DNA of 64,000 bases, taken from NCBI GenBank assembly GCA_033782935.1, contig JAWQEG010001368.1, forward strand, positions 434,001 through 498,000. Reading direction: 5' to 3'. Below the pieces are notes generated by a model. That model ran no database searches, was not told where the DNA came from, and saw nothing but the letters and a program-made list of their open reading frames with translations. A program made the translations under genes and the position numbers. This DNA is from Petrolisthes cinctipes. Lineage: Eukaryota > Arthropoda > Malacostraca > Decapoda > Porcellanidae. Below are positions 55,954 to 64,000 of this stretch, one piece after another. Position 1 is the stretch's first letter. Each line of letters opens with the position of its first letter.

Positions 55954-56441
55954 TGTCTGGATTTTGGATGAATCTCCAACTCGACAGTAACGTGTACATA
56001 TTTATGTATATATATTTATGATGTATATATATTATATGTAACGTGTGTAAATAGATATTTGCCTATGGGTGTTCGAACACACATAGACGTGTCTCAGTAT
56101 GTGCAGCTTCGAACGCCACCAGTTGAGCTGGGTGGTGGATACCCACCACGCAGTCAGTCGTACAGTAACCACCACGAACAACACACTCCTTCAGTCCGAT
56201 CAGCCAACAATTCAAATATCAACATTTTAGTCTTCACCAAGCTACATCGCCATCATCCAGCCACATCAGTCACATAAGTACACTTATAGCATATTTTGGG
56301 GCCTCATATATGTCTATTTAGTGTGCTTATCATTCATCTCCACCATAACATCGAAGGTAAATTCTTCCATCACAACTATCCCATCTTAACGTAATATACA
56401 GTCCACTAAATATAAAGTAAAAATCATGTAAATTTGGGATA
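55954..56441 (+). repeat. BEL left LTR
   Basis: 488 bp, TGTCTGGATTTTGG...TTTGGGATA. It contains TATA-like ATGTATATATATT words at 56018-56036. Adjoins the primer site. Confidence 0.92.
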
Positions 56442-56466
56442 TATGGTCCTTCGAACCGGATATGGT
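56442..56466 (+). promoter_or_regulatory. BEL primer binding site
   Basis: Directly after the LTR: TA then TGGTCCTTCGAACCGGATAT. From memory this resembles the region following BEL/Pao LTRs. The TGG start would pair with a tRNA CCA end, but the primer tRNA was not identified. Confidence 0.6.
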
Positions 56467-56954
56467 TGTTTTTTCACGTTTGTTATTAAATTGTAATTAT
56501 TAGGTATTTTTCATTTAAAATCAGCCGGCTTCATTTCATCTCACCGACGCCATTTACATTACGGCAGTCACCAGGTGCGGCGGTAATTCTCGCTCCTGGC
56601 CTGTCTTCATTCCTTCATTTATTTTATTCTCATTTCCTCATTTTGTTATTTTATGGCCACTGAAACAGGTCGACATACTGAGACATAGATGTGTGTCCGA
56701 GTTTTATGTGGATCGTCCAGGTTTGGGTCACACGAGGCTAGGGAACGAGAGAATAGCCCGGGACCACCTGGAGAGACGACCCACCTTGGCCATTAGAGTA
56801 ACAGCAATAAAATTAGTAAAGTAACATGGGGAAATGATTAAATAGATAGAAATTTATGAAGGGAGGGCAAAATTTAAAGTAACTCGGGGATATTTATCAA
56901 GTAATTTTCTTTTAATAATTTAATATTTTTTGATAAATAAATTTTAAAATCACG
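56467..56954 (+). other. BEL leader
   Basis: About 490 bases between primer site and gag-pol start, without a coding frame. It probably contains packaging sequences, by analogy only. Confidence 0.5.
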
Positions 56955-59900
56955 ATGGATACAACAGCCATAAGGAGAATAAGGGCAGGTTTTAAAGGAA
57001 GCATAACTAAGCTTATTCGAGAGGTCCTAGCTTCAATTGATACTGTTGCCTCTAGCAGGATTCAAGGCGCAGTAAATACCATCAAAGAGAAAATGAATGT
57101 AATTAAGAGATACGATGAGCAGCTATATTCCTCAATTAAAGATGATGATGAATTAACATCCGAGATAGAAGCAGATACGAAATACTGCATGGATGTGAAT
57201 TCGGTATTAATTGATCTTGAAATGGCCATGAGTAGAAGATCCAACAATGGTGAAGCCAAGGCGTTCAAATTGCCTAAGTTAACACTCCCGACCTTCGATG
57301 GCAATCCATTAAATTGGACAGGGTTTTGGGATATATTTAAGTGCTCCGTGCATAATAACGATGAGCTCACCGCGGTGCAAAAGTTCACGTACTTGAAAGG
57401 ACAACTGTTGGATGATGCAAAACGATTGGTAGATGGGCTTAAATTAGAAGATAGTAGTTACGCCACATCTATAGAATTGCTGGAAAAAACTTATGGTCAG
57501 AAAGATAAGATCAAAGCAGCCTTGATTAACAATTTGCTAGAGTTAAAACCGCCTAATTATCAGATTGATGAATTAAAATCCTTCTATGCATCCTTCGAAA
57601 GTAACCTTAGGGCTATGAGTGCAATAAATATTAAGATGGAAGAAATTTGCACGGTGGTACTAATGAATAAGGTGCCGTCGCCTCTAAAGGAGATAGTAAA
57701 GAGAGGAATAAAGGATAATAGTTTGGATTTGGAAGACTTTATAGCAAAGTATCAGTCAGAAGTTTTTAATATGGATGAAGTATCATGTATCCAAGCGGAG
57801 AGACCCCTTGTTACGGCAAGTTTTAATGTACAAAATAGAGATGAAGAGAAGAATAGGACTAAGAGATTCAATTGTAAATTATGTTCTAGTCCTAAACATA
57901 TTTGGTATAAATGTAGCAAGTATAGAAAGAATATTCAAAAGGTGAAACGAGCACAAAGTCTTCAACTATGTAAAGGATGTTTATCAGCAGAACACGGTAC
58001 GAATGGTTGCATTAATCTAAACGTAAAAACATGCAAGTTCTGCGATGAAAAGCATTATTATTCCTTGTGCTTACAAGAAAGGAAGAGTGAACAACCGACA
58101 AGCTGTGCAACTGAATCTCAAAGTAATAATCAGAGAACACAGGCTCTGACAGTTTCAGTGAATAAGCAGACGACCATACTCCCAACTATACAGCTACCGG
58201 TAAAGAAACTGGATCAGTGCTCACAAAGATCGTTTGTACTAAGGTCTATGTTGCCTAGTATACAATATCAGAGTGAGGGATGGGAAGAGCTGCGACTTCA
58301 AGGATTCACCAAAGTAAATGAACCCAAGAAGTATGAAGTCGTAACTATCTTCTATAGATACCACAATAAAACTTACCCACTGACTGCGGTCGTAGTGGAT
58401 AGTTTGCCAAATCACGCAGCTACGACAGAATTAAAGGCTAGACTCCTAGGATTGCAAAGAAAGAGAGTTAAATTAGCAGATTCATTAGCTACTGAAACAG
58501 GGAAGATTCAAATATTGATAGGTGCAGATGTATACTATGACATAGTGCATCCGGGGTATGTAAGAGAAGGAAGCTTGATCCTTTTACCCACGATATGGGG
58601 ATATGCTGTAAGCGGTACCTACTCTGTTAAAAACAATAGCGCAACGGTTGAAGTAGTCACAATTCTGAAGGTAGCGGTTAATCCCACGGATGTTAATCCT
58701 GTGAACGATGAAATACCATGCAAGAATGACCTAGATTGTTTGTGGGATTTAGATAATGTTGGTATAGTCTCGAAAGAATTAGACCTAGCATCAAAGAGGA
58801 TTATGCAGAACTACACAGAAACTGTAGAGTATGATGAGAACGCGAGACAATACAAGGTAGAATTGCCTTGGAATACAAACAAACCTTTGTTGCCATCAAA
58901 TTTTGGTTTAGCATTAGGTAGATTAAGAGGGATGCAACGGAAATTTGCTGGGAATCCTAACCTTTTAAAGATCTATCAGAAAGTAATAACTGATCAAGAA
59001 AAGCGAGAATTTATTGAGGAAGTAAAAGGTGAAGACCGAAAAAAGGAAACAGGAGTACATTACCTATCTCATCATGGGGTTAATAAGGATAGTGTTACAA
59101 CACCCTTACGTATAGTATTTGATTGCTCCGCGAAAACATCAGGAAATCTAAGTTTAAATGATTGCTTAGAGACAGGTCCCTCACTAGTTCCAGATCTCGT
59201 TATGGTTTTGTTGCGATTTAGATGTAATAAATTCGCATGGGTCAGTGATATAGAGAAAGCATTTCTGATGGTTCAATTGAATGAAAAGGGTAGGGATGTA
59301 ACCAGGTTTTTATGGCCAAAATTTCCAGAAGATTTGAACTCACCATATGAGATGTATCGTTTTAAAGTAGTATTGTTTGGTGCAACATGTTCACAATTCC
59401 TTCTTAATGCTACCATACTTCATCATATGTCTTCCATCACGTTAGATCCAGAACAAAGAAAAGAAATATTAGATGGATTGTACATAGATAATTTGCAAGG
59501 TACTAGTAATTCCGAAATTGCTTTAGTGAAAAATCATAAAATAGTGCAACAAGTGTTTGATGAGGCACATTTACCCTTAAGAGAATGGTCAACGAATAGT
59601 CCTTTGTTAAGAAAAACCCTAGAGGAAGAGGGCGTTGCCGCTACTCAACAACAAATAGTTAAAACCTTAGGGTTGAGATGGCAAACCTCAACAGATTATC
59701 TCACGTTCTCAAATAAACCTCAATCATGCATAGTAACAACAAAGAGGCAATGCCTGAGTGTAACATCACAATTGTATGATCTCTTAGGTATGTTGTTACC
59801 AGTAAGCATTAGAGCTAGGCTAGCTTTACAAGACTTATGGAGATATAAGGTTGAGTATGACCAGGTCATCCCTGCTGAACTACGACAAATTTGGCAATCG

Positions 59901-62155
59901 ATAGTAAATGATCTTGTAGAATGTAGGAATATAAAGTTCCCAAGGCAAGTAACAGATTGTCAAGATGTGAAGCTACACGCCTTTAGCAATGCGAGTACTG
60001 TCGCATATGGTACAGCACTCTATATAAGTGGAAATGAAAGTAAGTTGCTTATTGCTAAAGGTAAGGTAGTGCCATAAAACCTGTTACAGTGCCAAAATTG
60101 GAATTGACAGCAATTTTGCTAGCAGCTAGATTGGTGAATTTTGTCTGTGATGCATATCAGGGAGTCCTTAATATTACTGATATATATCTATGGAGTAATA
60201 GTCAGGTAGCCCTTCACTGGTTGCATAATAGAAAGGCCAAACCATTATATGTCACTCATAGAGTAGATGAAATTCATTCATTAGTTCCATGTGCAAAAAT
60301 ACGATATGTATCAACATCTGAAAATCCAAGTGAAATGATGACTAGAGGAATAGATGTGAAACACCTAATTGGATCTTCTCTTTGGTGACAGGGTCCTCAA
60401 TGGCTCAATACACCAGAAAATTGGCCAGAGGAGAAACAATTTGGCGAAACAATTGTAATTGAACCAACAATTGCAGCTCTAGTTAGGATAGATCACAAGG
60501 AAAAACTACATGTGGAATGGAGTAGATACGGTAGCTACGATAAAATCATAAGAATCATAGCATGGTTGATTCGATATATAAAGAACCTAAGTAGGAAGGT
60601 ACAGGGTTCGGCGGTACTCCTCGATCCTGTCCTAACTCTAACAGAAATAAAACTAGCGGAATGGAAAGCACTGAGATTAATACAGGTTGAAAGTTTTCAG
60701 AAAGAATTTGATATACTAGAAGGGGGTAATGAATCAAGGGAAGCAACCAATCTGATGAAGCAATTGGGTATATATTTGGAGAAAGACCAACTCAAATGTA
60801 GAGGTCGAATACAAATGGCCAATCTAAGGGACTCCACAAAACATCCGATATTACTACCTAATGCTCATACAGTAACGGATCTGTTAATTAAAAAATATCA
60901 TATCATGTCTAAACATTTTGGCGTAAATTATGTCGTTGCCTTCCTTAGACAGCGATATTGGATTCCAAAAATGAGACAGACGGTAAAGTTAATCCATAAC
61001 AAATGCGTCATATGTAAGAGAATACAAGGAAAACATTATCCAGCCGTGAACACATCGCCCCTTCCTGATTTTAGAGTACAAAGAACAGATCCCTTTCAGA
61101 TCACGGGTGTGGATTACACTGGAGCCATGTATGTCTGAACACGCAATAACATCGCGGATAAAATATACGTTGTCCTGTTTACTTGTGCAGTCACAAGAGC
61201 GATTCATTTAGAAATAGTTGATAATTTGAGTAGTGACAGTTTTATGCATGCATTCCGTAGATTCACTAGTAAACAAGGTTTCCCTAGACTAATGTTAAGC
61301 GACAACGCTACGACCTTTGTGGAAACAGCAAATTACCTTAAGATTCTGAATGATGATCCTCAATTAACATCTACATTGAAGGGATATGGATGCGAATGGC
61401 GATTCATACCTGCCCGTGCACCGTGGTTCGGCGCAATATGGGAAAGGGTCATCGGAACGGTTAAAGCTTGCGTGAAAAAGGTATTAGGCAGAGCGTTAGT
61501 TTCCCGAGAAGAATTGGTTTCCATCCTGAGTGAAGTAGAAGCTACGGTAAATGATAGACCTTTAACGTATGTCTCGGGAGACTTAGATGACCTGGAACCT
61601 TTGACACCTTCCATGTTGTGTCGATGGCGTCGCCTTAAAGAATTCCCTAAAGAAATAATTGAGGATGAAAGTAAGGATCCCACATATAGGTCGGAGCAGT
61701 CCATGCGTTTAAGGATGGCCTATGTAAATAAATTATCCGAAAATTTATGGAAACGTTGGTCGCACGAGTATTTAACAGCGCTATAGGATACGTATAGAAA
61801 TATGCACAAGAATAACGTTAAGGTATGGCCGCAATTGGGGGATATAGTGCTCATCCACAATGAAAGTCCTAGGACGATGTGGAAAATGGGAAAGGTAACT
61901 AAATTATATCCGGGTCCAGATGGTAATATAAGAATTGTACAGTTAAAGACTAGTGCAGGGGAGACAACACGTCCGATTGTAAAGTTGTATCCAATCGAAC
62001 AGTCTCTCGAAGTGGTCTCGAGTGGTGCTGGGCTACCTCCCAGTCCGGTCTCCTCTGCACAGAGTGATACCGGCGGTTATCCTCGTATCCCTCGTCAGGC
62101 AGCCTTAGCCTCGTCCCAGAATTGGCGGGTACGGATCAGGGATGGTTTATTGTAG
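56955..62155 (+). pseudogene. BEL gag-pol polyprotein, interrupted
   Basis: 56955-60077 is one 1040-residue frame. It holds a gag region with the LPKLTLPTFDGNPLNW motif (about residues 97-112) and three Cys/His knuckles (CKLCSSPKHIWYKC, CKGCLSAEHGTNGC, CKFCDEKHYYSLC, residues ~310-375). The protease has its active site changed to LDQCSQRSF (58209-58235), where a Gly is expected after DQ. RT has motif A (WVSDIEKAFLMVQL) and YIDN at the catalytic box. RNase H starts with FSNAS, Asn where Asp is expected. A one-base deletion near 60073 shifts the frame. The rest, to 62155, is in one frame interrupted by TGA 60386-60388, TGA 61136-61138 and TAG 61784-61786. It has LWSNSQVALHWL (Asn for the usual Asp), the integrase HHCC module, the catalytic Asp of TGVDYTGA, Asp of MLSDNATTF and Glu of GAIWERVIG, and a C-terminal GDIVLIHNE domain. 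Not functional as a whole. Confidence 0.9.
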
Positions 62156-62185
62156 TTCCCTGTCCGTTGTAAATATTCCTTATTT

Positions 62186-62200
62186 TTGGTGGGGGGAATA
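62186..62200 (+). promoter_or_regulatory. BEL polypurine tract
   Basis: GGTGGGGGGAATA lies immediately 5' of the right LTR, in the position and composition expected of the plus-strand primer. Confidence 0.7.
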
Positions 62201-62688
62201 TGTCGGGATTCTGGATAAATCTCCAACCCGACAGTAAAGTGTACATATTTATGTATATATATTTATGATGTATATATATTATATGTAACGTGTGTAAATA
62301 GATATTTGCCTATGGGCGTTCGAACACACATAGACGTGTCTCAGTATGTGCAGCTTCGAACGCCACCAGTTGAGCTGGGTGGTGGATACCCACCACGCAG
62401 TCAGTCGTACAGTAACCACCACGAACAACACACTCCTTCAGTCCGATCAGCCAACAATTCAAATATCAACATTTTAGTCTTCACCAAGCTACATCGCCAT
62501 CATCCAGCCACATCAGTCACATAAGTACACTTATAGCATATTTTGGGGCCTCATATATGTCTATTTAGTGTGCTTATCATTCATCTCCACCATAACATCG
62601 AAGGTAAATTCTTCCATCACAACTATCCCATCTTAACGTAATATACAGTCCACTAAATATAAAGTAAAAATCATGTAAATTTTGGATA
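62201..62688 (+). repeat. BEL right LTR
   Basis: 488 bp, TGTCGGGATTCTGG...TTTTGGATA. Most of its differences from the left LTR cluster in the first 40 bases; the central 400 bases are nearly identical. Confidence 0.92.
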
Positions 62689-62693
62689 AATAA

Positions 62694-63365
62694 TATTCGA
62701 CAGGTTTTTTTTTAACTCGTCTAAATAGCTAACAGCACAATCATTCAACAGCTATTCCTCACGTAAGTAGTATTCGCCCCATCCACCAATCACAATTAAT
62801 CTATAAGATATGATGCACGACCTTGTAGGTAAAAGGGATCTCAGAGGTCGAATAAAATGGTTTCGTTGAAGCCATAGTAAAATATTTATCAGTGTCAAAA
62901 ATCAAATGATCTTGTTAAGGAAAGCATTTTATAACAAATGTCACTTAACCCCCTAAGCCTGGTAGATGCACATAGTATATTACTATGGCTGTTGCCAGAC
63001 AAGTCTACTCTGGCTAACGTTAGACTACTTTACTTTTCACAGGGAGATCCCTTGTGGCTGATTGTTTTCTCTAAGTGTAAACAGTTGGAAAACTAATCCA
63101 TATAAGATGTAACTGACAGATAGTAATGTAATCATAACATATAATGTGATACATTATGAAATAAGTGAATGCTACTTATCTTCTTAACAGTGAGGAATCT
63201 CATCAATATATGTAATTATTAATGAGCAATATCTATTTAACATAAAATCCTTACATCAAGGTAAAATATAAAGCGAAACATACTTGTAAAAAAATAAAAA
63301 ATAAAAATATAAAAAAGTCACATTGCAAACATTGTCATTAAAAAGTGTGAAGACAGATGTTATTT
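62694..63365. other. AT-rich spacer with a TTAACCCC end
   Basis: No gene. At 62946 the sequence TTAACCCCCTAAGCCTGG begins, followed by the near-palindrome ATAGTATATTACTAT at 62973-62987. This resembles the left ends at 24628 and 26717, but no matching right end occurs before the window closes. Confidence 0.45.
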
Positions 63366-63494
63366 GAGCCCCGTCCACACAGGCAGAGTCTGTCTACCTC
63401 AGACACCAGACTGAAGCAAGTCAGAGGCGACCAAGCTAGCAGTGAACAGGGAAAACCCTCTGTGATAAACAGTGTCTGCCCGTGTGGACAGGAC
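63366..63494. mobile_element. Short MITE with ~20-bp inverted ends
   Basis: GTCCACACAGGCAGAGTCTG at the left and GTGTCTGCCCGTGTGGACAG at the right are imperfect inverted copies about 130 bp apart. The interior is unique. No target duplication was resolved. Too short to code for anything. Confidence 0.55.
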
Positions 63495-63602
63495 CTACTT
63501 TCCGATTACATTGGGTAGTATGACATAGTGTCTGAGTCCGTGAATAAAACCTTGAGTCGCTTGTAAAGAATCTCCGGATATATAAATGGTACTAGCTGCT
63601 CC

Positions 63603-63685
63603 GCCGCCCTTCGGGCGGCTAGGAGCCGCTAGCTCCTGCGGAGGGCTGGCGGCCTGCGGCCGCCCTTCCACCGCCCTTCGGGCGG
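63603..63685. repeat. Cluster of four GC-rich hairpins
   Basis: Perfect inverted repeats in series: GCCGCCC-TTC-GGGCGGC (63603-63619), AGGAGC-5 nt-GCTCCT (63621-63637), GGCGGCC-TGC-GGCCGCC (63648-63664) and CCGCCC-TTC-GGGCGG (63671-63685). GC content far exceeds the flanks. Function unknown; no coding frame. Confidence 0.85.
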
Positions 63686-64000
63686 TTTGGAGCAGATCGG
63701 GCGGTGGGTGGATAGAAGGAAGGGAAGGAGGGAAGGAAGGGGGAGAGGGAGGGATGGTTTAGTGGTTAGATAAAATAAATGGATGGATGGATGAATAGTA
63801 ATAGAGGTGGGTGGGTGAATAATTGGAGGTATTAGTCGTTTTTAAATGTTTATTATATCAATCTTTCTCCCTCATTCAATAACTCCATCATTCTAATATT
63901 AGCATAATTAATAATATTTCCTTCTTTTTCTGTTAATTGCGTCACTAAGCATTTTACTGAAGTGCCTCCTGGTAAACGACATTTTTCACGACTCCGGTTG
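63686..64000. repeat. Purine-rich simple repeats, then AT-rich spacer
   Basis: GGGTGG, GAAGGAAGGGAAGG and GGATGGATGGATG runs to about 63830, then AT-rich sequence to the window end. No gene. Confidence 0.75.

Larger units (their letters stand above)
55954..62688 (+). mobile_element. BEL/Pao LTR retrotransposon
   Basis: Two LTRs of exactly 488 bp (55954-56441, 62201-62688), beginning TGTC and ending GGATA. They are flanked by AATAA (55949-55953, 62689-62693), though that duplication sits in an AAT microsatellite. I count about 7 differences between the LTRs, about 1.4%, so the insertion is recent. The interior carries a gag-pol gene with BEL-type domains, broken by one frameshift and three stops. 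Confidence 0.93.

Overview
The window is eukaryotic, AT-rich and intron-bearing, and almost everything recognisable in it is transposable elements and simple repeats. I found no host protein-coding gene, rRNA or functional tRNA gene. Very long AAT tracts, a Penelope-like element with a GIY-YIG domain, hAT and piggyBac DNA transposons, BEL/Pao and Ty3/gypsy LTR elements, an RNase H-bearing non-LTR element and tRNA-headed SINEs together suggest an arthropod, most likely a decapod crustacean. The species is an inference.

Layout. 0-4.8 kb: AT-rich spacer, two TTAA MITEs, a 64-bp minisatellite and a tRNA-headed SINE. 4.8-8.25 kb: a Penelope-like element (minus strand) with a 40-bp inverted copy of its own 5' end, next to about 790 bp of perfect AAT repeat. 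8.3-11.05 kb: a MITE, a GT-rich minisatellite, a 1.5-kb element with ~85-bp terminal inverted repeats, and a SINE head. 11.06-20.6 kb: three related hAT elements. hAT-1 carries two TTAA elements in its intron, hAT-2 is a frameshifted pseudogene, and hAT-3 is a 2.3-kb element with a perfect 8-bp target duplication. 20.6-28.8 kb: intergenic sequence dense in TTAA-terminated non-autonomous elements, several with family-specific palindromes near their ends.

28.8-36.2 kb: Gypsy-A (plus strand), with 0.82-kb LTRs, integrase encoded before reverse transcriptase, and a 1.4-kb hAT-type element inside its left LTR. 36.5-55.9 kb: Gypsy-B (minus strand), an older env-bearing gypsy element. A SINE sits in its integrase, an intact-looking piggyBac element in its pol, and a 6.4-kb RNase H-bearing non-LTR element in its 5' LTR. 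55.95-62.69 kb: a BEL/Pao element with two 488-bp LTRs differing at about 7 positions. 62.7-64 kb: spacer with a TTAA end, a short MITE and a run of four GC-rich hairpins.

The elements are mostly dead. Gypsy-A, the non-LTR element and the BEL element are broken by single in-frame stops and a few frameshifts, Gypsy-A also by internal deletions. Gypsy-B and the hAT copies are more decayed. The piggyBac transposase and the Penelope RT/GIY-YIG frame are open with their catalytic residues present, so these two are the most nearly functional genes here. The nesting gives a relative order: Gypsy-B is older than the SINE, piggyBac and non-LTR insertions it carries, and Gypsy-A is older than the hAT in its LTR.
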